Below, one piece after another: positions 44,085 to 53,004 of a stretch of 64,000 nucleotides of DNA (positions are counted from its first letter, which is position 1; each line of letters starts with the position of its first letter). This DNA comes from Rhodopseudomonas palustris (lineage in GTDB: Bacteria > Pseudomonadota > Alphaproteobacteria > Rhizobiales > Xanthobacteraceae), in the NCBI RefSeq assembly GCF_007005445.1, contig NZ_CP041387.1, positions 124,001 through 188,000 on the forward strand, read 5' to 3'. A program made the translations under genes and the position numbers. Under the pieces are notes generated by a model, which was given only the letters and a program-made list of their open reading frames with translations, had not been told where the DNA came from and did no database searches.

Positions 44085-46964
44085 TCAGCTCGCGGCTTCC
44101 AGGCGCTGCTCTTCGGTGAGCAACTTCATCGCGGCGTCGACGTCCATGGGTTCGCCGAAGGCGAAGCCCTGGGCGTATTCGCAGCCGAGCTGATACAGCT
44201 CCACCGCATCCGAATCGGTTTCGGCGCCTTCCGCCACCACGTCCATGCCGAGGTCGTGCGCCAGCGCGATGATCGACTTCAGGATCACCGGGCGGGTGCC
44301 GCGGCTGGTGGTGCGGACGAACGACTGGTCGATCTTGATGGTGTCGAACGGGAAGCGCTGCAGGTAGCTCAGCGACGAATGGCCGGTGCCGAAATCGTCG
44401 AGCGACAGCCCGATGCCGAGTTCGCGGATTCGCTGCAGCATCTGGGCGGCGTGCTCCGGATTCTCCATCACCAGCGACTCGGTGAGTTCGAGCTTCAGCG
44501 TGCCGCGCGCCACCGACGAGCGCGACGTCACGGTGCGAATGTCGTGCAGCAGATCGTGGCGCAGGAGCTGCCGGGACGACACGTTGACCGAGGCGAAAAT
44601 CGGCTCTCGCGCGCGCATCGCGCGCTGCCAGATCGAGAGCTGCTTGGCGGTCTGGTCGAGCACGAAAGTGCCGAGTTCGACGATCAGTCCGATTTCCTCG
44701 GCGATCGAGATGAACTCGCTCGGCGACATCCGGCCGAGCTTGGGATGATCCCAGCGCGCCAGCGCCTCGAAGCCGGCGATCGAACGATCTTCCAGCCGCA
44801 CGATCGGCTGGTACAGGATGGTGATTTCCTTGCGCTCGATCGCGCGGCGCAATTCGGATTCCAGCGTCAGGCGGTCCGACTTACGCGCCCGCATCGCCGG
44901 CTTGTAGACGTCGATGCGGTCGCCGCCGATCCGCTTGGAGTGATACATCGCCAGCTCGGCGTCCTTGATGATCTCGTCGGAAAGCTGGGTCTGCGGATCG
45001 CTCAAAGCGAGGCCGATCGAGGCGGTGAGGAAGATCTCGCGGTCATTGAACGCGATCGGCGCCTTGATGGTCTTGCGGATGGTCTCGGCGAAGGCGGTGA
45101 TCTTGGCCGGATCCTGCTCGGACAGCAGGATCAGCCCGAACTGATCTCCGGCGATCCGTGCCAGCGTGTCCTGCGGCTTGAGGATGCGGCTGAGCCGGCG
45201 CGCCAGCGTCAGCAGAATGGAATCGCCGACCGCGATGCCGACCGAGTCGTTGACCTGCTTGAAGCGGTCGAGGTCGATCACCATCAGGGTCGGCCGCAGC
45301 GTCGGCATGGTCTTGGCGAAATTCGCCACCGCGCCGAGACGGTCGATGAACAGCTTGCGGTTGGGCAGGCCGGTGAGGTTGTCGTGCACGCTGTCGTGCA
45401 GCATCCGCTCTTCGGCGTTCTTGATATCGGTGACGTCGGTCAGCGTACCGACCACCCGGGTGACTTCGCCGTCGGTGCCGACAACCGGGCGCGCCTTCAG
45501 CGAGAACCACATGAAGTGGCCGTCCGGGGTTCGCAGCCGGAAGTCCTGGGTCAGCCGGCCGCGACGCTGGTCGAGCACGCTGTCGAGCGCGGCGCGGAAG
45601 CGATCCTGGTCGAGCGGGTGCAGCACTTCGAGCCAGCTCGCCGCCGAGCCTTCCAGCGCGCCGCGCTTGAGGCCGAGCAGGGCCTCGGTCTCGGGACTTG
45701 TGAACACCTTGTCGGCCGAGACGTCCCAGTCCCAGATCAGATCGCCGGAGCCGATCAGAGCCAGCGCGCGGCGCTCGACGTCGGAGATCACCCCGCCGGT
45801 GGCGCCGCCGCCCGAGAATGCGTGCTGCATTACGGTGAAGCCGATCAGCATCACGATCAGCACCAGGCCGCCGAGCAGCGCCGGGCCGACGATGTCGTTG
45901 GTGACGGCGCCGGCCACCGCCATGCCCGAGGCCACCACCCACACCACCAGCAGAAACCAGGTCGGGATCAGCAACACGGCGCGGTCGAAGCCGTGGGTCG
46001 ACAGGTAGACGATCAGAGCGAAGCCGGCGAATGCGATCAGCACCAGCGAAATTCGCGCGATGCCGGACGCGACCGCGGGATCGAACAGCGCCAGCGCCAC
46101 CAGCGAGCCGAGGAAGGCGAGCCAGCCCAGCGTGATGTGCGAGTAGCGCACATGCCAGCGACTGAGATTGAGATAGGCGAACAGGAACACCAGCAGCGTC
46201 GCGGCCAGGATCGCCTCGCCGGAGGCGCGCCACACTCGCTCTGCACCGGACGACATGTCCAGCACCTTGCCCCAGAAGCCGAAATCAATCCCGATATAGA
46301 CCAGCACAGCCCATGCCAGCGCCGCCGCGGCGGGGAACATGATGCTGCCCTTGACCACGAACAGGATGGTCAGCACCAGCGCCAACAGGCCGGAAATGCC
46401 GATCACGATGCCCTGGTACAGCGTGAACGAGTTGACCTTGTCCTTGTAGGCCTCCGGCTCCCACAAATAGAGCTGCGGCAACTTGTCGGTGCGCAGCTCG
46501 GCCACGAAGGTGATCACCGAGCCGGGATCGAGCGTGATGCGGAAGGTGTCGGCGGTCGGGCTTTCCTGCCGCTCCGGGCGGTCGCCGGTCGACGGCGTAA
46601 TGGTGGCGATGCGCGACATGCCGAGATCTGGCCACAAAAGGCCGGAGCCGACCATCCGGTAGTGCGGCGCCACGATCAGACGGTCGAGCTGATCGTCGGT
46701 GTTGTTGGCGAGCGCGAACACCACCCAGTTCTGGCCGCCCTCGCGGGCGCGCACCTCGACGCGGCGGACGATGCCGTCGTTGCCGGGAGCGGTCGAGATC
46801 TGAATCCGGTCGTTGTCGCTGTGCAGATGCTCCAGCACCCCGGTGAGATCGATTGCCGGCGCGTCGCTGCGGACGCTGACGGCATCGAGCGCGTGTGCCT
46901 GCGGGGCAGCCGCAATCATCATCACGCCCAGCGCCAGCAGCGCGAGGCATCGGATCAGACGCAA
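44085..46964 (-). CDS. Membrane GGDEF-EAL protein with PAS domain
   Basis: 959 residues from a TTG at 46964 with GGAGAA upstream. Signal peptide, an extracytoplasmic sensor (about 25-180), a run of about seven membrane helices (about 185-380, 7TMR-DISM-like), PAS/PAC (about 395-515), GGDEF domain (about 525-680), EAL domain (about 695-945). The GGDEF signature is AGDQF, degenerate at three positions, so cyclase activity is doubtful. The EAL domain keeps EALARW, the metal-binding DDFGTGHSSL, KIDQSFV and EGAETDSD, so phosphodiesterase activity on c-di-GMP is expected. Probably a sensor-controlled PDE, opposite in output to the cyclase at 6679. Confidence 0.93.
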   Translation of the reverse strand: MRLIRCLALLALGVMMIAAAPQAHALDAVSVRSDAPAIDLTGVLEHLHSDNDRIQISTAPGNDGIVRRVEVRAREGGQNWVVFALANNTDDQLDRLIVAPHYRMVGSGLLWPDLGMSRIATITPSTGDRPERQESPTADTFRITLDPGSVITFVAELRTDKLPQLYLWEPEAYKDKVNSFTLYQGIVIGISGLLALVLTILFVVKGSIMFPAAAALAWAVLVYIGIDFGFWGKVLDMSSGAERVWRASGEAILAATLLVFLFAYLNLSRWHVRYSHITLGWLAFLGSLVALALFDPAVASGIARISLVLIAFAGFALIVYLSTHGFDRAVLLIPTWFLLVVWVVASGMAVAGAVTNDIVGPALLGGLVLIVMLIGFTVMQHAFSGGGATGGVISDVERRALALIGSGDLIWDWDVSADKVFTSPETEALLGLKRGALEGSAASWLEVLHPLDQDRFRAALDSVLDQRRGRLTQDFRLRTPDGHFMWFSLKARPVVGTDGEVTRVVGTLTDVTDIKNAEERMLHDSVHDNLTGLPNRKLFIDRLGAVANFAKTMPTLRPTLMVIDLDRFKQVNDSVGIAVGDSILLTLARRLSRILKPQDTLARIAGDQFGLILLSEQDPAKITAFAETIRKTIKAPIAFNDREIFLTASIGLALSDPQTQLSDEIIKDAELAMYHSKRIGGDRIDVYKPAMRARKSDRLTLESELRRAIERKEITILYQPIVRLEDRSIAGFEALARWDHPKLGRMSPSEFISIAEEIGLIVELGTFVLDQTAKQLSIWQRAMRAREPIFASVNVSSRQLLRHDLLHDIRTVTSRSSVARGTLKLELTESLVMENPEHAAQMLQRIRELGIGLSLDDFGTGHSSLSYLQRFPFDTIKIDQSFVRTTSRGTRPVILKSIIALAHDLGMDVVAEGAETDSDAVELYQLGCEYAQGFAFGEPMDVDAAMKLLTEEQRLEAAS

Positions 46965-47085
46965 GTCGGTTCTCCGCGTTCACACCAGTCCGAACGGCGC
47001 GGCCCCGCGCACCGTGAGCGACCGATAGATGACATGAAAGCGAGTGAAAACATAGACTTTACAGCAAGCCTCGGGCTCGCCCCAC

Positions 47086-48084
47086 TCACACGGTCAACAC
47101 AATTTTGCCAATATGTTGGCTGGTTTCCATCCGCCGGTGGGCATCGGCGGCGTCGCGTAGCTCGAAGGTGCCGTCGATCAACGGCTTGATCCGGCCCTGG
47201 TCGAGCAGCGGCATCACCTCGGCTTCGATCGCCGCGACCATTGCGGCCTTGTCGGCGTTGGAGCGCGGCCGCAGCGTCGAGCCGGTGTGCTGCAGCCGTT
47301 TGGTCATCAGCTTGGCGAAGTTGACGTTGGCCTTGGCGCCGCCGAGAAACGCGATCTGCACGACGCGGCCGTCGATCGCGGCGGCGTCGTAGTTGCGTTC
47401 GATGTAATCGCCGCCGACCATGTCGAGGATCACATCGGCGCCTTTGCCGCCGGTCGCTTCCTTCACCGCGGCGACGAAGTCCTCGGTCTTGTAGTTGATG
47501 GCACGGCTGGCGCCGAGCTTCACACAGGCATCGGCCTTGTCTTGCGAGCCGACCGTTGTGATCACAGTAGCGCCGCGCGCGACCGCCAGTTGGATCGCCA
47601 TCGTACCGATCCCCGACGAGCCGCCGTGCACCAGCAGCGTTTCGCCGGATACCAGCCGGCCGCGCTCGAACACGTTGTGCCACACCGTCATCAGCGTCTC
47701 GGGCGTGGCGCCGGCTTCGATCATCGAATAGGCCGCCGGCACCCTGATGGCCTGGGCGTCCTGGGCGATGCAGTATTCGGCATAGCCGCCGCCGGCCACC
47801 AGCGACATCACCTTGTCGCCGAGCTTGTGCCGGCTGGCACCGTCTCCGAGCGCCACCACGGTGCCGGCGATCTCCAGCCCAGGAAGGTCGCTGGCGCCGG
47901 GCGGCGGCGGATAGGAGCCCGAGCGCTGTGCCACGTCGGGACGGTTCACGCCCGCGGCCGCGACCTTGACGAGAAGTTCCCCCTTGCCCGGAGCCGGCAC
48001 GTCCCGCGTTTCCGGTTTCAGAACCTCGGGGCCGCCCGGCTTGCTGATGCCGACCACGGTCATTTGCGAAGGGATCGGTTCCAT
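47086..48084 (-). CDS. NAD(P)H quinone oxidoreductase, PIG3-like (medium-chain reductase)
   Basis: 332 residues from the ATG at 48084 with AAGGAA upstream. Zinc-free MDR: GroES-like N-domain (AAGVNRPDVAQRSGSYPPPPG, GLEIAGTVV) and Rossmann domain with NADPH loop LVHGGSSGIGTMAIQLA, TTVGSQDKADACVKLGA and the C-terminal HRRMETSQHIGKIVLTV. Matches the TP53I3/PIG3 quinone oxidoreductase group, which reduces o-quinones. No zinc ligands are seen. Divergent from the DUF1192 gene. Confidence 0.93.
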   Translation of the reverse strand: MEPIPSQMTVVGISKPGGPEVLKPETRDVPAPGKGELLVKVAAAGVNRPDVAQRSGSYPPPPGASDLPGLEIAGTVVALGDGASRHKLGDKVMSLVAGGGYAEYCIAQDAQAIRVPAAYSMIEAGATPETLMTVWHNVFERGRLVSGETLLVHGGSSGIGTMAIQLAVARGATVITTVGSQDKADACVKLGASRAINYKTEDFVAAVKEATGGKGADVILDMVGGDYIERNYDAAAIDGRVVQIAFLGGAKANVNFAKLMTKRLQHTGSTLRPRSNADKAAMVAAIEAEVMPLLDQGRIKPLIDGTFELRDAADAHRRMETSQHIGKIVLTV

Positions 48085-48196
48085 GGTTTTTCCTTGGCTG
48101 GCGGAGCGGGTGGGTGTCATCTGCCGGAACACGGGTTGATTAGACAGCCGGAGCTCGGCTGGCAACCGCAGCGGATCACGAACGGGCGAGGACCAG

Positions 48197-48388
48197 ATGG
48201 CGATCGATGACGAGGACAAGCCGAGAACCAAGACCAGCCACGAGATCGGACAGGATTTGTCGCTGTTGTCGGTGGAGGAACTCGACGCGCGGATCGCTTT
48301 GCTGAAAGCCGAGATTGCCCGGCTGGAAACCGCGCTGACGATGAAGCGCGCGACACGCGAGGCTGCGGATCGCATCTTCAGATCGTAA
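48197..48388 (+). CDS. DUF1192 protein
   Basis: 63 residues: acidic N-terminus, then LSLLSVEELDARIALLKAEI and ARLETALTMKRATREAADRI, one amphipathic coiled-coil helix typical of DUF1192, a small alphaproteobacterial family without known function. Upstream of rcdA, separated from it by an sRNA-like transcript unit. Start ATG 48197 is preceded by ACGAGGACC. Confidence 0.88.
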   Translation: MAIDDEDKPRTKTSHEIGQDLSLLSVEELDARIALLKAEIARLETALTMKRATREAADRIFRS

Positions 48389-48519
48389 ACGAAAAGTTGA
48401 TAGCAGGCCGTGCGCCTGTCTCGTTCTGGGACGGTCGCAAGGGCGCTGTCATGGCAAATCGAGCGTAAACAAATTCGCTCATTTACGCGCGATTAAGCTT
48501 TCCCGCCTATTACTGTGGA

Positions 48520-48612
48520 TGTCCATCTTTGGACCGAGTGGCTCCTGTCCACTCTGTTTTGACGCCTCCCTGTTATCAACTTAAAAGCCGCCGGAAACGG
48601 CGGCTCTTTTTT
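48520..48612 (+). ncRNA. Candidate small RNA with CCTCCCT motif upstream of rcdA
   Basis: Three elements in a row: GTCCA-TCTT-TGGAC, GAGTGG-CTCCTGT-CCACTC, an unpaired GACGCCTCCCTGTTATC, and a strong terminator AGCCGCCG-GAAA-CGGCGGCT followed by CTTTTTT (48586-48612). A possible -10 TATTAC is at 48508-48513; the -35 is poor. The arrangement resembles the sRNA at 32580 and shares CCTCCCT. No coding frame with a ribosome site fits here. It could instead be the 3' end of a longer DUF1192 transcript. Confidence 0.42.
48586..48612 (+). terminator. Rho-independent terminator between DUF1192 and rcdA genes
   Basis: 8-bp perfect stem AGCCGCCG/CGGCGGCT with GAAA loop and a six-T run. Confidence 0.85.
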
Positions 48613-48806
48613 GGCCTCGGTATCGTCCGCAGTGCCGGCGTCACGCTTTGGTCATTGACCGCCACAATGCTGTGTCTGAAGCTGCGTTAACCTTTGCGCG
48701 CGGGTCCGCTGGACTCCGTGCGAAGGCGGCGTAATGATTTGTTCATCATAAGTCGGTGCGCAGCTTCGCGACCCGGCAAAGTACCCGGTAGTGTGAGGCG
48801 TTGATC

Positions 48807-49316
48807 ATGTCCGATGTCGCGCAGGGCGAATCCGCCTTGGTGGTGCTCAGCGAGCGGCTGACCAGTTCGGCTGCGTTCACCGCTCTGTTTCGGGAAGGCA
48901 TGGATCTGGTCGAGGAGACCGCCGCCTATCTCGACGGCGAGGGGCGCGCCGAAGCCAAGCTGCTCGATCGAGCGGTCAGTCTGACCTATGCCACCGAGAG
49001 CATGCGGTTGACCACCCGTTTGATGCAGCTCGCCTCCTGGCTGTTGCTGCACCGGGCGGTGAAGGAAGGCGAGATGACGCTGATTCAGGCCAACCGCGAA
49101 AAGACCAAGGTCAAGCTGTCGGCCGCTGACCCCGGCGCGCCGGACGTGCTCGAGCGGTTGCCGGAACAGTTGCAGTCGCTGATCGCGCGGTCGATGAACC
49201 TGCAGAGCCGGATCCGCCGGCTGGACTCCAGCATGCACACACCGCCGGAGCCGGTTGCGGTCGGCAATCCGCTGGTGCCGCAGCTCAATATGCTGAAGGC
49301 TGCGTTCGAGAACTGA
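48807..49316 (+). CDS. rcdA: CtrA-degradation adaptor RcdA (DUF1465)
   Basis: 169 residues from the ATG at 48807 with GAGG eight bases upstream. All-helical DUF1465 protein: VVLSERLTSSAAFTALFREG, EETAAYLDGEGRAEAKLLDR, TYATESMRLTTRLMQLASWL and a disordered Pro-rich tail. In Caulobacter RcdA links CpdR-primed ClpXP to PopA and CtrA, allowing CtrA destruction at the G1-S transition. cpdR is also in this window, 15 kb upstream. The TTAACC motif upstream (about 48688) is a possible CtrA half site. Convergent with rpmE. Confidence 0.9.
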   Translation: MSDVAQGESALVVLSERLTSSAAFTALFREGMDLVEETAAYLDGEGRAEAKLLDRAVSLTYATESMRLTTRLMQLASWLLLHRAVKEGEMTLIQANREKTKVKLSAADPGAPDVLERLPEQLQSLIARSMNLQSRIRRLDSSMHTPPEPVAVGNPLVPQLNMLKAAFEN

Positions 49317-49438
49317 GGTCTCGGCCCCCGGTCGGAATCGAAGTGGCTGTGGCCGGGTTCGTCCCGGCCATTGGCATTTTGGGGGCGGGTTGTCCCCAAG
49401 TGTCGCCGATGCTTGCAACCATTTGATACGCCAACGCA

Positions 49439-49464
49439 AAACGCCCCGCGCGAGCGGAGCGTTT
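49439..49464. terminator. Bidirectional hairpin between rcdA and rpmE
   Basis: AAACGC-C-CCGC-GCGA-GCGG-A-GCGTTT: one C/A mismatch in a 10-bp stem with A/T flanks suited to both convergent genes. Confidence 0.65.
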
Positions 49465-49518
49465 GTCGTATTGGGTCTCGAAGAAGCGGCGAGCAGCCGG
49501 CGAAAGGCCGGCGCCGGC

Positions 49519-49746
49519 TCAATCCTTCTTGAGGAAGCCCGAGAACTTCTTCTGGAAGCGCGACACGCGGCCGCCGCGGTCGAGCACCTGCTGAGTGCCG
49601 CCGGTCCAGGCCGGATGCGACTTCGGGTCGATGTCGAGGTTCAGCTTGTCGCCTTCCTTGCCCCAGGTCGACCGCGTCTGGTACTCGGTTCCGTCAGTCA
49701 TGACGACGGTAATGGTATGATAGTCCGGGTGAATTTCGGTCTTCAT
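49519..49746 (-). CDS. rpmE: 50S ribosomal protein L31
   Basis: 75 residues, [26 protein letters not shown]...[20 protein letters not shown]...FQKKF. Standard bacterial L31 without the zinc-binding C-x2-C set (C-minus type), so it does not act as a zinc store. Component of the central protuberance of the large subunit. Divergent from an ABC exporter gene. Confidence 0.97.
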   Translation of the reverse strand: MKTEIHPDYHTITVVMTDGTEYQTRSTWGKEGDKLNLDIDPKSHPAWTGGTQQVLDRGGRVSRFQKKFSGFLKKD

Positions 49747-49944
49747 GGGTGATCCCTTGCGCTCGCCGGCGCCTGCATCGCGATGATTTCGGGCGAATTT
49801 GCCGGGCTCTATATCCCAGCCGCGCCGCGTGCACAAGGCGCAGCACACGATCCGGTGACCGGGGTGTCCCGGATTTGCAAGCCGCGTCGATTGCGGCCTA
49901 TGTGATGCCGCCTGAAGCGTTTTCCATCGATTTGGCAGTTCCGA

Positions 49945-51849
49945 ATGACGGCACCGAACAAACCGCAGAGCTCCAACTCCGACGCCTCGGCGATCAGTCT
50001 GTCGCTGGACGCGATCGCGGCGACTGAGAACGTCGGTCCGCGCACCGGCACGTTGCGGGCGGACGCCGACCCCAGCCAGGTCGAGGAGGTGGCGGCAGTC
50101 GTCAAGCGCAGCCGGTTGAAGCCGCTGCTGGCCCTGGCGCCCTACGTGGTCCGCTATCGCGGTCGCGCGATGCTCGCCCTGATGGCGCTGATCGTCGCCG
50201 CGGTCACTACGCTGATGGTGCCGATCGCGGTTCGCAGGCTGATCGACTTTGGTTTCAGCGCCGAAGGCATCGAGTTGATCAACAGTTACTTCACCGTGAT
50301 GCTCGGCGTCGTTGCAGTGCTCGCGGTCGCCAGCGCCGCCCGCTACTATCTGGTGATGACGATCGGCGAGCGGATCGTCGCCGACGTCCGCCGCGACGTG
50401 TTCCGGCATCTCACCGCATTGTCGCCGGCGTTCTTCGATTCCGCCCGCAGCGGCGAATTGATCTCGCGGCTCACCGCCGACACCACCCAGATCAAATCGG
50501 CGGTCGGCGCCTCGGTGTCGATCGCACTGCGCAACATGCTGCTGTTCGCCGGCGCGATCTCGATGATGGTGATCTCGAGCCCGCGGCTGTCCGGCTTCGT
50601 GCTGGCGGCGATTCCGCTGATCGTGATTCCGCTGGTGGCGTTCGGGCGCTGGGTCCGCCGGCTGTCGCGCAACGCGCAGGATACGCTGGCCGATGCCTCG
50701 GCCTACGCGGCCGAACTGGTCGGGGCGATCCGCACGGTGCAGGCCTATACCAACGAGCGGGTCGCCAATGCCCGGTTCGGCGGCGCTGTCGAATACTCTT
50801 ACGATGCGGCGCGTCGATCGACCGCGGCGCGGGCCCTACTCACCGCGATCATCATCTTCATCGTGTTCGCCAGCGTGGTGGCGATCCTGTGGGTCGGTTC
50901 TCACGACGTCGCCACCGGCGCCATCACCCCCGGCAGGCTCGGCCAGTTCATCCTGTACGCGGTGTTTGCCGCCTCCAGCCTCGGTCAGCTCAGCGAGGTG
51001 TGGGGCGAAGTTTCGGCGGCCTCCGGCGCAGCCGAACGGCTGTTCGAGATTTTGCGGGTGAAGCCGGAGATCGCAGCCCCGGCGCAGCCCAAGGCACTGC
51101 CGATGCCGGTGCGCGGCGAGGTGGTTTTCGACAATGTCAGCTTCTCCTATCCGACTCGTCCGGACTTCCTGGCGCTGGACGGCCTGTCGCTGACTATCAA
51201 GGCCGGCGAGAAGGTGGCGATTGTCGGACCTTCCGGGGCCGGCAAGAGTACGCTGTTCCACCTGCTGCTGCGGTTCTACGATCCGAAATCCGGCAAGATC
51301 GCGCTCGATGGGGTCGCCATCGACACCGCCGATCCGCAGGCGGTGCGCGAGCGGATCGCGCTGGTGCCGCAGGATTCGGTGGTGTTCGCCGCGACCGCGC
51401 GCGACAATATCCGGTTCGGCCGCGACGACGCCAACGAACTCGATGTCGAGCGCGCGGCGCAGCAGGCCCATGCCACCGAATTCATCTCGCGCCTGCCGGA
51501 AGGCTTCGACACCAAGCTAGGCGAGCGCGGCGTAACGTTGTCGGGCGGCCAGCGTCAGCGCATTGCCATCGCCCGCGCCATCCTGCGCGACGCGCCGCTG
51601 CTGCTGCTCGACGAGGCGACCTCGTCGCTCGATGCCGAAAGCGAGGTGCTGGTGCAGACTGCGTTGCAGCAGTTGATGCGTCATCGCACCACGCTGGTGA
51701 TTGCCCACCGCCTCGCCACCGTGCTGTCTTGCGACCGCATCGTGGTGATGGAACACGGCCGGATCGTCGAGCAGGGCACCCACGCCCAACTCGTCGCCCG
51801 CGGCGGTCTCTACGCCCGCCTCGCCAAGCTGCAGTTCGAGGCGGCGTAG
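49945..51849 (+). CDS. ABC transporter, fused permease and ATPase (MsbA/LmrA type)
   Basis: 634 residues. A 60-residue polar extension, six membrane helices (about 75-350) with the ABC_membrane motif [20 protein letters not shown], then the ATPase: Walker [10 protein letters not shown] (about 428), Q-loop [19 protein letters not shown], signature [10 protein letters not shown], Walker [14 protein letters not shown]-loop IAHRLATV. A homodimeric exporter of lipid or drug type. Its position next to rpmE rather than lpx genes makes the essential lipid A flippase role uncertain. Followed by a convergent toxin-antitoxin pair. Confidence 0.94.
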   Translation: MTAPNKPQSSNSDASAISLSLDAIAATENVGPRTGTLRADADPSQVEEVAAVVKRSRLKPLLALAPYVVRYRGRAMLALMALIVAAVTTLMVPIAVRRLIDFGFSAEGIELINSYFTVMLGVVAVLAVASAARYYLVMTIGERIVADVRRDVFRHLTALSPAFFDSARSGELISRLTADTTQIKSAVGASVSIALRNMLLFAGAISMMVISSPRLSGFVLAAIPLIVIPLVAFGRWVRRLSRNAQDTLADASAYAAELVGAIRTVQAYTNERVANARFGGAVEYSYDAARRSTAARALLTAIIIFIVFASVVAILWVGSHDVATGAITPGRLGQFILYAVFAASSLGQLSEVWGEVSAASGAAERLFEILRVKPEIAAPAQPKALPMPVRGEVVFDNVSFSYPTRPDFLALDGLSLTIKAGEKVAIVGPSGAGKSTLFHLLLRFYDPKSGKIALDGVAIDTADPQAVRERIALVPQDSVVFAATARDNIRFGRDDANELDVERAAQQAHATEFISRLPEGFDTKLGERGVTLSGGQRQRIAIARAILRDAPLLLLDEATSSLDAESEVLVQTALQQLMRHRTTLVIAHRLATVLSCDRIVVMEHGRIVEQGTHAQLVARGGLYARLAKLQFEAA

Positions 51850-51857
51850 GTTCGCGT

Positions 51858-52151
51858 TTACTCCGAACGGCTGGGTAGGTTCGGATCTCGCGCGGCATGA
51901 CGGACAGCGTGGATGGTGATCTCGTCTGCGCCGACCTCGTAGAAGATCAGATACGGATAGGGCGTCGTGACCAGACGCCTGACCGCTGCGTCGTCTGTCC
52001 GCGTGCCCACTCTCGGATGCGTGCAAAGCAATTCGATCGCGCTTCGAATTCGCACTTGGACACGCTTTGCGCCGTGCGGCGATTGTTCGGCAATATAGGC
52101 GAGGATGGCACTGAGATCGGCGAGAGCCGGCTCGGTGAACCGGACCTTCAC
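51858..52151 (-). CDS. RelE/ParE-type toxin
   Basis: 97 residues from a GTG at 52151, whose GTGA overlaps the antitoxin stop; a TTG 18 bases upstream is also in frame. ParE fold: VRFTEPALADLSAILAYIAE, IELLCTHPRVGTRTDDAAVR RL..., PYPYLIFYEVGADEITIHAVRHAARDP. The VRHAARD end and FYEV core are typical of RelE/ParE family toxins, which poison gyrase (ParE) or cleave mRNA (RelE). The tight overlap with the upstream gene is normal for such modules. Confidence 0.9.
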   Translation of the reverse strand: MKVRFTEPALADLSAILAYIAEQSPHGAKRVQVRIRSAIELLCTHPRVGTRTDDAAVRRLVTTPYPYLIFYEVGADEITIHAVRHAARDPNLPSRSE

Positions 52152-52375
52152 AGGTCGTACTTGGTCCAAAGCATGCGGACATCTTCATCGGAAGCGAAGG
52201 CTCCGCGCTTGGCCGCGGCTTTCGAGCGTTCGATTGCGGCGCGCTCGTCGTCCGACAGCTCGACAACGACGTTATCGTCGCCGGTGAGCTGCAGCACCAC
52301 CCGCGCAATGTCGTCCTGCAGTTCGGCAGGAAGACTGCGGGCCACTTCCAGCGCCTGATCGAGCAGCTTGGTCAT
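52148..52375 (-). CDS. ParD/RelB-like antitoxin
   Basis: 75 residues, MTKLLDQALEVARSLPAELQ DDIARVVLQL..., LSDDERAAIERSKAAAKRGA and DVRMLWTKYDL. The helical N-terminus, the DDERAAIE segment and the end with a W-x-K-Y-x-L fit the small antitoxins paired with ParE toxins. It should bind and neutralise the toxin and repress the pair. A longer upstream extension is not needed. Confidence 0.85.
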   Translation of the reverse strand: MTKLLDQALEVARSLPAELQDDIARVVLQLTGDDNVVVELSDDERAAIERSKAAAKRGAFASDEDVRMLWTKYDL

Positions 52376-52412
52376 CGCCTGAGACTAGCAATTCTCGGCA
52401 GCTTGCGGAAGC

Positions 52413-52856
52413 TCAGGGACGCCACAGCATGTTCAGCACCGGCCGGCCGGAGCTGTTGAGCTCCTCGCCGGTCACTGCGAAGCCGTTGCGGCGGTAGAAT
52501 TTGATGGCGCGGTAGTTGTCGGCGTTGACCTTGAGCGTGACCTCGGTCGGCGAACGGCGCTTGGCCTCATCGACCAGCGCCTCAGCGACACCCCAGCCCC
52601 AATGTTCCGGCTCAACCACGAGCTGGTCGAGATAGCCGGCCGCGTCGATGGTGACGAAGCCGATGAGCGCGGCGCTCTGTTCGGCGACGATGATCGCGGC
52701 CTGCGGCACCAGCTCGGTGCGCCAGCGCTCGCGCCACCAATCGACCCGCTTGGTGAAGTTGATCGCCGGGTAGGCGAGCTGCCAGGTCCGCAGCCACAGC
52801 GCGATCGCGGGGTCTTCGTCGGCTTCGGTGTAGGGGCGGAGGGTGAAGGTGGGCAT
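52413..52856 (-). CDS. GNAT-family N-acetyltransferase
   Basis: 147 residues from the ATG at 52856. GNAT core: TLRPYTEADEDPAIALWLRT, AALIGFVTIDAAGYLDQLVVEPEHWGWGVAEALVDEAKR (motif A with the acetyl-CoA loop, here WGWGVA) and VNADNYRAIKFYRRNGFAVTGE (motif B). Transfers acetyl from acetyl-CoA to an amine of an unknown substrate. Lies 38 bases upstream of the antitoxin on the same strand, so co-transcription with the toxin-antitoxin module is possible. Confidence 0.88.
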   Translation of the reverse strand: MPTFTLRPYTEADEDPAIALWLRTWQLAYPAINFTKRVDWWRERWRTELVPQAAIIVAEQSAALIGFVTIDAAGYLDQLVVEPEHWGWGVAEALVDEAKRRSPTEVTLKVNADNYRAIKFYRRNGFAVTGEELNSSGRPVLNMLWRP

Positions 52857-52872
52857 CGCCGTCACCAAGTGC

Positions 52873-52977
52873 CGTCATTCCTGGGCGGGCGCAGCGCAGC
52901 TGCGCACGAACCCGGAAACTGACACGCGCACCGATCGAGATTCCGGGTTCGCCGCTTCGCGGCGCCTCGGAATGACC
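52873..52977. repeat. Palindromic repeat, family B, copy 4
   Basis: CGTCATTCCTGGGC...GAACCCGGAA and GATTCCGGGTTCGCC...GCCTCGGAATGAC. More degraded than the copies behind gltD. Confidence 0.65.
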
Positions 52978-53004
52978 AACGAGGGGTCGACCACAAGAAC
53001 AACC

